From CAXTSE01 sp964246985 (GTDB lineage Bacteria > Actinomycetota > Actinomycetes > Actinomycetales > Microbacteriaceae): DNA of 64,000 nucleotides. Below the pieces are notes generated by a model. The model did no database searches and was not told the DNA's origin. It saw only the letters and a program-made list of their open reading frames with translations. The DNA is taken from positions 124,001 through 188,000 of the forward strand of contig CAXTSE010000002.1 in the NCBI GenBank assembly GCA_964246985.1. Direction: 5' to 3'. Shown here piece by piece: positions 25,404 to 35,029 of this stretch (position 1 is its first letter; every line of letters starts with the position of its first letter). The translations under genes were made by a program, and so were the position numbers.

Positions 25404-26675
25404 ATGAGAATCCTCCTCGTGGGTGCAGGCGGCGTCGGAGACGCCATCGCCAAGATCGCGGCCCGCCGCGACTTCTTCGAGACGATCGTGGTGAGCGACT
25501 ACGACCTCGGCCGGGCCGAGCGCACGGTCGCCGCAGTGGTCGCCAAGCACGGCGACCAGGGGGATCGGTTCGTCGCCGCGCGCATCGACGCCTCCGACCC
25601 CGAGTCGGTCGCCTCGGTGGCGCGCGAGCACCGGGCCACCCACGTCATGAATGCCGTCGAGCCCAAGTTCGTGCCGACCATCTTCACGGGCGCGCTCGCC
25701 GCCGGCGCCGACTACCTCGACATGGCCATGAGCCTCTCGGAGCCGCATCCCGACAACCCGCACTCCGAGACCGGCATCAAGCTCGGCGACGACCAGTTCG
25801 AGCAGGCCCCCGACTGGGAGCAGGCCGGCCGGCTGGCGCTCGTCGGCATGGGCGTCGAGCCCGGACTGTCGGACGTCTTCGCCCGCTACGCCGCCGACGA
25901 GCTGTTCAGCGAGATCGATGAGCTCGGCACGCGCGACGGAGCGAACCTGGTCGTGCACGACGAGGCGGGCAACGAGATCTTCGCGCCCTCGTTCAGCATC
26001 TGGACGACCATCGAGGAGTGCCTGAACCCGCCCGTCATCTGGGAGAAGGAGAAGGGCTGGTTCACCACCCCGCCGTTCTCCGAGCCCGAGACGTTCGTCT
26101 TCCCCGAGGGCATCGGCCCGGTCGAGTGCGTCAACGTCGAGCACGAGGAGGTGCTGCTGATGCCCCGGTGGGTCGACGCGAAGCGCGTCACCTTCAAATA
26201 CGGACTGGGCGACGAGTTCATCGGCATCCTCAAGACCCTGCACCAGCTCGGCCTCGACAAGACCGAGCCGCTGCGGGTGCGCTCGGCCGACGGCCCTGTC
26301 ATGGTCGCGCCCCGCGACGTGGTGGCAGCCGGGCTCCCCGATCCGGCGACGATCGGGCCGCGCATGACCGGCAAGACCTGTGCCGGACTCTGGGTCACGG
26401 GCACGGGCAAGGACGGCCAGCCCCGCGAGGTGTACCTGTACCACGTGAGCGACAACGAGTGGACGATGGCCGAGTACGACAGCCAGTGCGTCGTGTGGCA
26501 GACGGCCCTCAACCCGGTGATCGCCCTCGAGCTGCTCGCGACCGGCGTCTGGACCGGCACCGGCGTGCTCGGGCCTGAGGCGTTCCCGGCCGGCCCGTTC
26601 CTCGAGCTGATGGCGAAGCCCGAGGCCGAGGGCGGCTACGGGCAGGCCTGGGGGCTCGAGGACCGCCTGGCCTGA
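25404..26675 (+). CDS. saccharopine dehydrogenase-like oxidoreductase
   Basis: This 423-residue protein begins with an NAD(P)-binding Rossmann segment (MRILLVGAGGVGDAIAKIAA) followed by ATHVMNAVEPKFVPTIFTGALAAGADYLDMAM, characteristic of the saccharopine dehydrogenase / carboxynorspermidine synthase superfamily. The C-terminal domain (VEPGLSDVFARYAADELF, PRMTGKTCAGLWVTGTGKDG) supports this. Lysine or polyamine-related chemistry is possible, but many actinobacterial members are uncharacterised. It ends one base before the acetyltransferase gene, so the two are probably co-transcribed. Confidence 0.85.
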   Translation: MRILLVGAGGVGDAIAKIAARRDFFETIVVSDYDLGRAERTVAAVVAKHGDQGDRFVAARIDASDPESVASVAREHRATHVMNAVEPKFVPTIFTGALAAGADYLDMAMSLSEPHPDNPHSETGIKLGDDQFEQAPDWEQAGRLALVGMGVEPGLSDVFARYAADELFSEIDELGTRDGANLVVHDEAGNEIFAPSFSIWTTIEECLNPPVIWEKEKGWFTTPPFSEPETFVFPEGIGPVECVNVEHEEVLLMPRWVDAKRVTFKYGLGDEFIGILKTLHQLGLDKTEPLRVRSADGPVMVAPRDVVAAGLPDPATIGPRMTGKTCAGLWVTGTGKDGQPREVYLYHVSDNEWTMAEYDSQCVVWQTALNPVIALELLATGVWTGTGVLGPEAFPAGPFLELMAKPEAEGGYGQAWGLEDRLA

Positions 26676-26676
26676 G

Positions 26677-27279
26677 GTGACCCGCATCCGCCCCTACCGC
26701 TCGTCGGATCTGACGCGCCTGCGGCAGATCTGCGTGCTCACCGGCAACGCGGGCGGCGACGCCACCGGGATGCACTCCACAGACGACCTCCTGCCGGACG
26801 TCTTCCTCGAGCCGTACGTCACCTTCGCGCCGGGGTGGGCGTGGGTGGTCGACAAGGGCGCCGGCCCGCTCGGGTACATCGTCGCCGTCTCGGACACTCC
26901 CGCCTTCGTCGCCTGGTGGCGCGACCGCTGGACCCCCTGGTTCGCCGAGCGCTACCCGCGCCCCGACGTCCCCTTCTCGGACGAGGAGGAGCTGGTGCTG
27001 CGCGGCTACCGTCCCGGCGTGCTCGAGATCCCCGAGGCGGCCGAGTACCCCGCCCACCTCCACATCGACCTGCTGCCGGAGGCGCAGGGCCGAGGGTACG
27101 GGCGGGCGCTGATCGGCGTGCTGCGCCGCGAGCTCGAGAAGGCGGGCGTGCCGGGGGTGACGGCCGCGCTCGACCCCGCGAACGCGTCCGCCCGCCCGTT
27201 CTACGACAGGCTCGGGTTCGTCGAGCTGCCGTCGTCGACGCCGGATGCGCCCCTGCTGGGACTCCGGACCGCTCGGTAG
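26677..27279 (+). CDS. GNAT-family N-acetyltransferase
   Basis: This 200-residue protein has the GNAT acetyl-CoA-binding motif LLPEAQGRGYGRALIGVLRRELEKAG (about residues 130-155, in two pieces here) and the closing ALDPANASARPFYDRLGFVEL. The N-terminus IRPYRSSDLTRLRQICVLTG is also typical. The long middle segment (WWRDRWTPWFAERYPRPD) is shared with hydrolase-like GNAT proteins annotated beside glycosidases, but the acceptor is unknown. The GTG start lies one base after the previous stop. Confidence 0.88.
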   Translation: MTRIRPYRSSDLTRLRQICVLTGNAGGDATGMHSTDDLLPDVFLEPYVTFAPGWAWVVDKGAGPLGYIVAVSDTPAFVAWWRDRWTPWFAERYPRPDVPFSDEEELVLRGYRPGVLEIPEAAEYPAHLHIDLLPEAQGRGYGRALIGVLRRELEKAGVPGVTAALDPANASARPFYDRLGFVELPSSTPDAPLLGLRTAR

Positions 27280-27289
27280 GCTGGCGCCC

Positions 27290-29080
27290 ATGACGGATGC
27301 CGCCGCAACCCCCGCAGAGCAGGTCGCCGCAGCGAAGAAGGCTCTCGAGGACGCGCAGGCGGCGCTCGCCGCGGCGGAGGCGGCCGCGGCCGCACCGTCG
27401 GTCGAGCCTGTCGAGACCCCCACGAGCAGCTCGTCCCCGGTCTCGACAAGCTCGACCGGCGGTACCGACGGTCCCGTCGGCCCGCTCCCTGCGTCGGCGA
27501 TCGACGCCATCCGCGCCGGCTACACCTTCGATGCCCCGGCTCTCGAGATGGGCGCCCTCGTCAACGGCGAGGCGCTGCCCGACGTGCCGATCCGCATCCC
27601 GATCGCGATGGTCAACCGCCACGGACTCGTCGCCGGTGCGACGGGCACGGGCAAGACCAAGACCCTGCAGGTGCTGGCCGAGCAGCTCAGCGCGGCCGGC
27701 GTGCCGGTCTTCGCGGCCGACATCAAGGGCGACCTGAGCGGCATCGCGAGTCCCGGCGAGCCGAACGACAAGCTGCTGGCGCGCACGCGCGGTCTCGGCC
27801 AGGACTGGGCCCCCGCCGCGTCGCCGACCGAGTACTTCACCCTCGGCGGTCTCGGCACCGGCATCCCGATCCGCGCGAGCGTCGAGCGCTTCGGACCTCT
27901 GCTGCTCAGCAAGGTGCTCGGCCTCAACGCGACCCAGGAGTCGAGCCTCGGCCTCGTGTTCCACTACGCCAAGAAGGCCCAGCTGCCGCTCATCGACCTC
28001 GCTGATCTGCGGGCGGTCCTCACCTACCTGGTGGGCGACGAGGGCAAGGGCGAGCTGGCCGAGCTCGGCGGGCTCTCGAAGGCGACGGCGGGCGTCATCC
28101 TGCGCGAGCTGATCACGTTCGCCGACGAAGGCGCCGAGGTGTTCTTCGGTGAGCCGTCGATCGACACCACCGTGTTCCTGCGCAGCACCGCGGACGGCGC
28201 GGGGATCGTCAGCCTGCTCGAGGTGCCGGGTGTGCAGGACAAGCCGGCGCTCTTCTCCACCTTCCTGATGTGGCTGCTGAGCGAGCTGTACAGCGCTCTG
28301 CCCGAGGTCGGCGACATCGACAAGCCCAAGCTCGTCTTCTTCTTCGACGAGGCGCACCTGCTGTTCCGCGACGCATCGAAGGACTTCCTCGCGGTGATCA
28401 CGCAGACGGTGCGGCTCATCCGCTCGAAGGGCGTCGGCATCTTCTTCGTCACCCAGACGCCCAAGGACGTGCCCTCGGATGTGCTGGCCCAGCTGGGCAG
28501 CCGGGTGCAGCACCAGCTGCGCGCCCACACCCCGGACGACGCGAAGGCTCTGAAGGCGACGGTCTCGACCTACCCCAACTCGGCCTACGACCTCGGCGAT
28601 GTGCTGACGACGCTCGCGACCGGCGAGGCGATCGTGACGGTCATGAACGAGAAGGGAGCGCCGTCGCCCGTCGCCTGGACCCGGCTGCGTGCTCCGCGCG
28701 GATCGATGTCGCCGACGCCGACCGCGACGATGGCCGCGACCGTGAGCGCGTCGCCCCTGCTCGCGCGGTTTGGCACGGCGACCGATCCGCTGTCGGCCTC
28801 CGACCTGCTCGCCCAGCGCGCCGTGCAGACCTCTCGGCAGGCGCAGGCCGAGCTCGCGACGGCCGAGCAGGCGACGGCGCAGAACCGCGAGTTCGAGGCG
28901 ATGCAGAAGAAGGCGGCGCGCGACGCGGCCACGCGCGCCAAAGCCGACGAGCGCGCGGCCGCCAAGCGGGCTCGTGACGCCGAGCGCAACGCCGAGCGGA
29001 TGCGCAAGGAGACCCTGAACGCGGGCGTCAAGGTGGCGCGGCTGATCGTCGGCAAGCTGTTCGGGTCGACGCGGCGCTGA
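27290..29080 (+). CDS. HerA/YjgR-type helicase-like ATPase (DUF853)
   Basis: This 596-residue protein is a HerA-FtsK superfamily ATPase: Walker A GATGTGKTKTLQ (about residue 118), FAADIKGDLSGIA, Walker B LVFFFDEAHLLF (about 345), GVGIFFVTQTPKDVPSDVLAQLGSRVQHQLRA in two segments, and a Lys/Arg/Ala-rich coiled C-terminus. YjgR-like proteins are poorly characterised, with probable DNA-related function. The N-terminus is unusual: an Ala-rich helix, then a low-complexity linker that is encoded by a palindromic DNA repeat at 27399-27458 and reads SVEPVETPTSSSSPVSTSST. A near-identical peptide lies in DnaX. The ATG at 27290 is the only plausible start. Confidence 0.88.
   Translation: MTDAAATPAEQVAAAKKALEDAQAALAAAEAAAAAPSVEPVETPTSSSSPVSTSSTGGTDGPVGPLPASAIDAIRAGYTFDAPALEMGALVNGEALPDVPIRIPIAMVNRHGLVAGATGTGKTKTLQVLAEQLSAAGVPVFAADIKGDLSGIASPGEPNDKLLARTRGLGQDWAPAASPTEYFTLGGLGTGIPIRASVERFGPLLLSKVLGLNATQESSLGLVFHYAKKAQLPLIDLADLRAVLTYLVGDEGKGELAELGGLSKATAGVILRELITFADEGAEVFFGEPSIDTTVFLRSTADGAGIVSLLEVPGVQDKPALFSTFLMWLLSELYSALPEVGDIDKPKLVFFFDEAHLLFRDASKDFLAVITQTVRLIRSKGVGIFFVTQTPKDVPSDVLAQLGSRVQHQLRAHTPDDAKALKATVSTYPNSAYDLGDVLTTLATGEAIVTVMNEKGAPSPVAWTRLRAPRGSMSPTPTATMAATVSASPLLARFGTATDPLSASDLLAQRAVQTSRQAQAELATAEQATAQNREFEAMQKKAARDAATRAKADERAAAKRARDAERNAERMRKETLNAGVKVARLIVGKLFGSTRR
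27399..27458. repeat. 60-bp palindromic repeat inside a coding region
   Basis: Outer arms CGGTCGAGCCTGTCGAGACC (27399-27418) and 27439-27458 are complementary at 19 of 20 bases. An inner hairpin ACGAG-CAG-CTCGT (27422-27434) fills the centre. The repeat is translated in frame within the N-terminal linker of the HerA-like protein. Related copies occur in dnaX and between genes. Confidence 0.85.
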
Positions 29081-29101
29081 TTGCGGCGGCGGCGGCGCTG
29101 A

Positions 29102-29719
29102 CTACGGCGTGACGAGCGAGATCAGCCAGAAGGTGGCGACGAGCGCGGCGCCGGCGGCGGCGACCGTCGCGGCGATGCGCAGCAGCGGCATGCGCTCGAA
29201 CCAGTACGCGCTGGACGGGTAGGTGCGGAAGAACTCGGCCATCGTCAGCGGCGGGCTGACCAGGTGCAGCGGAGCCGGGATGGCATCCGCGACGGCTCGC
29301 AGATCGCCGTCGTGCCAGAAGCTCCCCCGGTTGCGGAACAGGCAGACGCCGTCCTGGTCGCAGAGCACCAGCTGGGTCGTCGGCTCGGTGCTCTGGCCGA
29401 CGTAGGTCTCGACGAGGTGCACCGATCCGATGCTCGCGACCGGCACGCGCACCATCGGACTGAAGATGCCGGTGCCGCGCACCTCGGTCTCGGTCACCGT
29501 CGTGTGGACGGTGAGCTGACGCACGAGGGCCGCGACCGCACCCGCGACCACGATCACGTTGACCACGGCGACCGTGACGACGGTGGAGGCTGATCCGCGG
29601 ACCATGGCGAACCAGTACAGCACCCCGAACACCGGGACCATGGCGGCGAAGATCGAGAAGAACGCGGTCCACATCAGCGATCGGCGCGGTCGCACCAGCA
29701 CGAGGGTTCTCGGGGTCAT
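29102..29719 (-). CDS. membrane protein with PH-like domain, unknown function
   Basis: This 205-residue protein has two adjacent N-terminal membrane helices (about residues 15-65), a beta-rich middle (VTETEVRGTGIFSPMVRVPVASIGSVHLVETY, in parts) resembling a bacterial PH/YdbT-like domain, and a C-terminal membrane helix (residues 180-200). I do not recognise a specific family function. The ATG at 29719 has AGGAAC upstream. It converges on the HerA-like gene with 21 bases between stops. Confidence 0.75.
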   Translation of the reverse strand: MTPRTLVLVRPRRSLMWTAFFSIFAAMVPVFGVLYWFAMVRGSASTVVTVAVVNVIVVAGAVAALVRQLTVHTTVTETEVRGTGIFSPMVRVPVASIGSVHLVETYVGQSTEPTTQLVLCDQDGVCLFRNRGSFWHDGDLRAVADAIPAPLHLVSPPLTMAEFFRTYPSSAYWFERMPLLRIAATVAAAGAALVATFWLISLVTP

Positions 29720-29768
29720 CGACGTTCCTGGAGGTGGCGGTCTCGGGGGATGGCGCGGGATGGATCCT

Positions 29769-29798
29769 CTGGTGCTGGTGCTGGTGCTGGTGCTGGTG
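29769..29798. repeat. five tandem copies of CTGGTG
   Basis: A 30-base hexamer microsatellite lies between the membrane protein gene and tRNA-Ser. It is non-coding, as it precedes the 29719 start on the minus strand and no gene spans it. Confidence 0.9.
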
Positions 29799-29812
29799 GT
29801 GCGGTGTCTCGG

Positions 29813-29897
29813 CGGAGGATGGGGGATTCGAACCCCCGAGGGCTTTCACCCAACACGCTTTCCAAGCGTGCGCCATAGGCCACTAGGCGAATCCTCC
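29813..29897 (-). tRNA. tRNA-Ser (GGA)
   Basis: The minus strand folds as an 85-nt class II tRNA: acceptor GGAGGAT/ATCCTCC, anticodon loop TTGGAAA with anticodon GGA, a long variable arm (GTTGGGTGAAAGCCCTC) and T loop GGTTCGAATCC. CCA is not encoded. It lies next to the SRP RNA and dnaX, an arrangement common in actinobacteria. Confidence 0.95.
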
Positions 29898-29900
29898 TGA

Positions 29901-29990
29901 GGACCCCCCGCGCACCCGCCAGAGCCCGGTTGCCCTTGCTGCGTTTCCGCCCTGGGGGAGTTGGCCTGGATGGCGCCGCGCGGGGAGCCG
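29901..29990 (-). ncRNA. ffs: signal recognition particle RNA (4.5S type)
   Basis: The minus strand carries the SRP apical hairpin with conserved core CCAGGGCGGAAACGCAGC (loop GGAAA and asymmetric AGC bulge) flanked by complementary CCAACTCCC/GGGCAACCGG and closed by CCCCGCGC/GCGCGGGG. This RNA binds Ffh and targets membrane proteins. The position between tRNA-Ser and dnaX is conserved in actinobacteria. The ends are approximate, set by the terminal stem. Confidence 0.88.
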
Positions 29991-30014
29991 CCGACGAGTC
30001 TAGCGGGTCGGGCG

Positions 30015-30036
30015 GGTGGCCGAGCCTGTCGAGACC
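30015..30036. repeat. half-copy of GAGCCTGTCG repeat before dnaX
   Basis: GGTGGCCGAGCCTGTCGAGACC carries the last 17 bases of the repeat arm at 27399. It lies between the SRP RNA and the dnaX start. Confidence 0.6.
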
Positions 30037-30074
30037 CCACAGCCGCCGTCGTCCCCGCCGACTACTCTGAGGAC

Positions 30075-32180
30075 GTGGTCACCGCCCTCTACCGCCGCTA
30101 CCGGCCCGAGTCGTTCGCCGAGCTCATCGGCCAGGCCCAGGTGACCGATCCGCTGCGCACGGCCCTCCGCACCGACCGGGTCAATCACGCCTATCTGTTC
30201 AGTGGACCACGCGGATGCGGCAAGACCACCAGCGCCCGCATCCTGGCCCGCTGCCTCAACTGCGCGGAGGGCCCCACCGACACCCCGTGCGGAGTCTGCC
30301 CCTCGTGCGTCGAGCTGGCCCGCGACGGCGGCGGATCCCTCGACGTCGTCGAGATCGACGCCGCCTCGCACAACGGCGTCGACGACGCCCGCGACCTGCG
30401 CGAGCGCGCGGCCTTCGCGCCGGCTCGCGACCGCTACAAGATCTTCATCCTCGACGAGGCGCACATGGTGACGCCGCAGGGCTTCAACGCGCTGCTCAAG
30501 CTCGTGGAGGAGCCGCCCGAGCACATCAAGTTCATCTTCGCGACAACCGAGCCCGAGAAGGTCATCGGCACCATCCGGTCGCGCACCCACCACTACCCGT
30601 TCCGTCTCGTGCCGCCCGCCACGATGCTCGACTACGTGCAGACGCTCTGCGTGTCCGAGGGCGTCGAGGTCGAGGGCGGCGTGCTCGCTCTCGTCGTGCG
30701 GGCGGGCGGCGGATCGGTGCGCGACACCCTCTCTCTGCTCGACCAGCTGATCGCGGGCTCCGACCCGGCCGACGATGGAGCCGTCGTCGTCGCCTACGAG
30801 CGGGCGGTCGCCCTGCTCGGCTACACGCACGGCGCCCTGCTCGACGAGGTCGTCGACGCGATCGGCCAGGCGGATGCGCGGGCCGCCTTCGCGGGCATCG
30901 ACCGCATCGTGCAGACCGGCCAGGACCCACGTCGGTTCGTCGAGGACCTGCTCGAGCGCCTGCGCGACCTGATCGTCGTCGCGGCGACGCGCGACGGGGC
31001 GGCGTCTGTCTTGCGCGGCATCCCGCAGGACGAGCTCGACCGCATGTCCGCGCAGTCCGCCGCGTTCGGCGCGGCCGAGCTGTCGCGAGCCGCCGACGTC
31101 GTCAACACCTCGCTCACCGAGATGACCGGGGCGACGTCCCCGCGCCTGCACCTCGAGCTGATGGTCGCGCGCCTCCTGGTGCCTGCCATCGACGATTCGG
31201 CGCGCGGCGCGCTCGCGCGGGTCGAGCGTCTCGAACGCCGCGTCGGCGTCGAAGGAGCAGCCGCGCCGTCGGCGTCGGTCGAGCCCACGCGGCAGGCTCC
31301 GACGGTCGAGCCTGTCGTGGCAGCGCCGGCTCCGCCGGTCGAGCCTGTCGAGACCAAGCCGCGGGAAGCGCCTTCGTCGGTCGAGCCTGTGCAGACCCCT
31401 ACGAGTACCCCGTCCCAGGTCTCGACGAGCTCGACCGCCGACGGCAGCCCTACCGACGCCACCGCAAGCGCCAAGCCCGTCTCCCTGCAGCAGATGCGCG
31501 ACGCCTGGCCCGAGATCCTCGAGGTCGTCGAGAAGACGAAGCGCGCCTCGTGGATGATCGCCTTCCCGCTCACCGCCCGCGCTCTCGACGGCGACGTGCT
31601 CACGCTGACGTTCCCGAGCGAAGCCGACGTCGCGCGCTTCCGCCCGACGCCCGGTGTCGAGGGCGTGAGCGACCACCTGCGCGCGGCGATCGTCGAGGTG
31701 CTCGGCATCCGGGTCAAGTTCAAGCCGCACATCGAGCACGCCGCGACGCCGGTTCCGGCGCCCACCGCGGTGCCCGCGACCGAGTCCGCCGCGGAGTCGG
31801 CCGCCGCGTCCGAGCCCGTCCCCGATGCGGCCGCGACTCCGCCCGCGCCGGCGCCCTCCGGCTGGAACGTCACCCGCATCCCCGGAGCGGCCGCCGCGTC
31901 CATCGGCCCGATCGCGGACGCACCCGAGACCGACGCACCCGACGCTGACGAGGCCGAGGCCGAACTGCCCGATGCCGGCCGGCCGACCGGACCGCCCGCG
32001 CGGACCGCCCCGGCCCCGCGACCTCAGCCGCTCGCGCAGGCGTCGAACGGCAAGGCGCGCTACGGCGAGGCCGTCGTGCGCGAGATCCTCGGTGCGAGCT
32101 TCCTCGAGGAGGAGAACCTCGCCCCGCAGGACCGCCCCGTGACCCTCGACCCCGGCGCCCCCGCCGGACAGGAGCTCTAG
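30075..32180 (+). CDS. dnaX: DNA polymerase III subunit gamma/tau
   Basis: This 701-residue clamp-loader subunit starts VVTALYRRYRPESFAELIGQ and has Walker A SGPRGCGKTTSAR (about residue 45), the zinc module CLNC...CGVCPSC, Walker B IFILDEAHMV and sensor segment LLKLVEEPPEHIKFIFATTEPEKV. The C-terminal half is a long Pro/Ala/Glu tau-like tail. Residues about 400-455 are made largely of copies of a palindromic repeat arm, giving VEPV and VSTSST peptides also present in the HerA-like protein. The GTG at 30075 is chosen because homology begins at once; GAGG lies 3 bases before it. recR follows after 3 bases. Confidence 0.96.
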   Translation: MVTALYRRYRPESFAELIGQAQVTDPLRTALRTDRVNHAYLFSGPRGCGKTTSARILARCLNCAEGPTDTPCGVCPSCVELARDGGGSLDVVEIDAASHNGVDDARDLRERAAFAPARDRYKIFILDEAHMVTPQGFNALLKLVEEPPEHIKFIFATTEPEKVIGTIRSRTHHYPFRLVPPATMLDYVQTLCVSEGVEVEGGVLALVVRAGGGSVRDTLSLLDQLIAGSDPADDGAVVVAYERAVALLGYTHGALLDEVVDAIGQADARAAFAGIDRIVQTGQDPRRFVEDLLERLRDLIVVAATRDGAASVLRGIPQDELDRMSAQSAAFGAAELSRAADVVNTSLTEMTGATSPRLHLELMVARLLVPAIDDSARGALARVERLERRVGVEGAAAPSASVEPTRQAPTVEPVVAAPAPPVEPVETKPREAPSSVEPVQTPTSTPSQVSTSSTADGSPTDATASAKPVSLQQMRDAWPEILEVVEKTKRASWMIAFPLTARALDGDVLTLTFPSEADVARFRPTPGVEGVSDHLRAAIVEVLGIRVKFKPHIEHAATPVPAPTAVPATESAAESAAASEPVPDAAATPPAPAPSGWNVTRIPGAAAASIGPIADAPETDAPDADEAEAELPDAGRPTGPPARTAPAPRPQPLAQASNGKARYGEAVVREILGASFLEEENLAPQDRPVTLDPGAPAGQEL
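31276..31437. repeat. cluster of palindromic repeat arms inside dnaX
   Basis: Left-arm copies start at 31276 (10 bases), 31303 (15), 31336 (all 20 bases identical to the HerA-gene arm) and 31378 (full length, imperfect). A right arm closes the set at 31418-31437, and ACGAG-like inner sequence lies between. The last unit (31378-31437) has the same 60-base span as the copy at 27399-27458. All are translated in frame. Confidence 0.8.
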
Positions 32181-32183
32181 CCC

Positions 32184-32783
32184 GTGTACGAGGGCATCGT
32201 CCAGGAGCTGATCGACGAGCTCGGCCGCCTTCCCGGCATCGGGCCGAAGTCGGCGCAGCGCATCGCGTTCCACATCCTGACCACGTCGAGCTTCGACACC
32301 ACGCGGTTGGCGACGATCCTCGCCGAGGTGCGCGACAAGGTGAAGTTCTGCGACATCTGCGGCAACGTCTCCGAGCAGGACACCTGCTCGATCTGCCGCG
32401 ACCCCCGGCGCAACCGCGCGGTCATCTGCGTCGTCGAGGAGGCCAAGGACGTCGCCGCCATCGAGCGCACGCGCGAGTTCCGCGGGCTGTACCACGTGCT
32501 CGGAGGAGCCCTCAGCCCGATCGACGGCATCGGTCCCGACGACCTCCGCTTCACCCAGCTCGTGCAGCGACTCGCGGACGCGACGGTCACCGAGGTGATC
32601 ATCGCCACCGACCCCAACCTCGAGGGCGAGGCCACCGCCACCTACCTCAGCCGCCTGCTGGTGCAGCCGGGCCTGCGCGTCACCCGGCTCGCGTCCGGGC
32701 TGCCCGTCGGCGGCGACCTGGAGTACGCCGACGAGGTCACTCTCGGTCGCGCGTTCGAGGGCCGCCGCGTCGTCGAGGGCTGA
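32184..32783 (+). CDS. recR: recombination mediator RecR
   Basis: This 199-residue protein has the RecR layout: helix-hairpin-helix LPGIGPKSAQR (residues 16-26), four-Cys zinc finger CDICGNVSEQDTCSIC (56-71), Toprim domain starting RAVICVVEEAKDVAAIE, and the C-terminal Walker-B-like LASGLPVGGDLEYADEVTLGRAF. RecR acts with RecO (and RecF) to load RecA on gapped DNA. The GTG start lies 3 bases after dnaX, the usual operon. Confidence 0.97.
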   Translation: MYEGIVQELIDELGRLPGIGPKSAQRIAFHILTTSSFDTTRLATILAEVRDKVKFCDICGNVSEQDTCSICRDPRRNRAVICVVEEAKDVAAIERTREFRGLYHVLGGALSPIDGIGPDDLRFTQLVQRLADATVTEVIIATDPNLEGEATATYLSRLLVQPGLRVTRLASGLPVGGDLEYADEVTLGRAFEGRRVVEG

Positions 32784-32840
32784 GCTGCGGGCTGGGGCCC
32801 CGCGGGCTGAAGTTCAGACGCCGTCTGGCACACTGTCCGC

Positions 32841-33634
32841 ATGACCGACCCCGGCACCCGAGCCGCCCCGCGCCTCGTCGCATTCGACCTCGACGACACT
32901 CTGGCCCCCTCCAAGACCGCCCTCGACCCGCGCATGTCGGCGCTGCTCGTGCGCCTCCTCGGAGCCGTCGAGGTGTGCATCATCTCGGGCGGTCAGTACG
33001 GACAGTTCCAGGCGCAGGTGATCACGCAGCTGCCGATCGACGACGCCGCCACCCTCGCCCGGCTGCACCTGATGCCGACCTGCGGCACGCAGTACTTCCG
33101 CTACGAGAGCTCCGGATGGGTGCAGCAGTACGCCGAGGACCTCACCGACACGCAGCGCGATTCCGCCCTCGCCGCCGTCGAGAGCGAGGCCCGGCGCCTC
33201 GGCTACTGGGAGTCCGAGACGTGGGGGCCCATCCTCGAGGACCGCGGATCGCAGATCACCTTCTCGGCGCTCGNNNNNNNNNNCTCGGCCAGGCCGCGCC
33301 GGTCGACGCCAAGAAGGCGTGGGATCCGACCGGCGAGAAGAAGAACACCCTGCGCGCGGCGGTGCAGGAGCTGCTGCCCGACCTCGAGGTGCGCTCGGGT
33401 GGCTCGACCAGCGTCGACATCACGCGCCAGGGGATCGACAAGGCCTACGGCATGCGCAAGCTCGCCGAGCTCACCGGCATCCCGCTCGACGAGATGCTGT
33501 TCGTCGGCGACCGCCTCGATCCCGATGGCAACGACTACCCCGTGAAGGCGATGGGCGTCGCGACCGTCGCCGTCGAGGAATGGCAGGACACGGCGGCCTT
33601 CGTCGAGGATTTCCTGGCCCAGCGCGAGGCCTAG
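32841..33634 (+). CDS. HAD-IIB phosphatase, split by a spurious gap
   Basis: The protein begins LVAFDLDDTLAPSKTALD (HAD nucleophile Asp and acid Asp), continues CIISGGQYGQFQ, RGSQITFSAL, and after the gap GQAAPVDAKKAWDPTG and DEMLFVGDRLDPDGNDYP (the third and fourth HAD motifs). It resembles the phosphomannomutase-like HAD-IIB group. The N run at 33274-33283 breaks the frame, but deleting the Ns and merging the shared CTCG on both sides restores a continuous frame reading SALGQAAPVD, the family's usual sequence. The gene is therefore intact in the organism, with about 260 residues. Confidence 0.85.
33274..33283. other. assembly gap (10 N), probably a 4-base overlap
   Basis: The left contig ends in GCGCTCG and the right begins CTCGGCC. 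Overlapping CTCG rejoins the HAD gene in frame, so no sequence is likely missing. Confidence 0.9.
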
Positions 33635-33668
33635 ACTTGTCGGCGTCCCGTCCCGAGGAGTAGGTCCC

Positions 33669-34930
<1,262 letters not shown>

Positions 34931-34931
<1 letters not shown>

Positions 34932-34991
34932 CTCTGGCACCAGGGTCTCGACGTCCACGACCCGTGGACGAGCGGGCGCCTGAGCCAGAGT
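34931..34991. promoter_or_regulatory. nested hairpin between lysC and asd
   Basis: Outer arms ACTCTGGC (34931-34938) and GCCAGAGT (34984-34991) enclose a perfect inner hairpin CGTCCACG-ACC-CGTGGACG (34952-34970). There is no T tract. It could limit read-through or stabilise the lysC message; promoter elements for asd are not obvious. Confidence 0.6.
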
Positions 34992-35029
34992 CCATGCCGC
35001 CCGTCCTCCGCGCCGGTAGCATTCTCGGC

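Noticed and set aside
27399..27458. Internal palindrome in the HerA-like gene considered as a terminator of the upstream gene
   Set aside because: It lies over 100 bases inside an intact coding frame, lacks a T tract and has a translated relative in dnaX.
32784..32840. GCGGG/CCCGC pairing after recR considered as a terminator
   Set aside because: The stem is only about five bases with no T tract, and such pairs are common by chance at this GC content.
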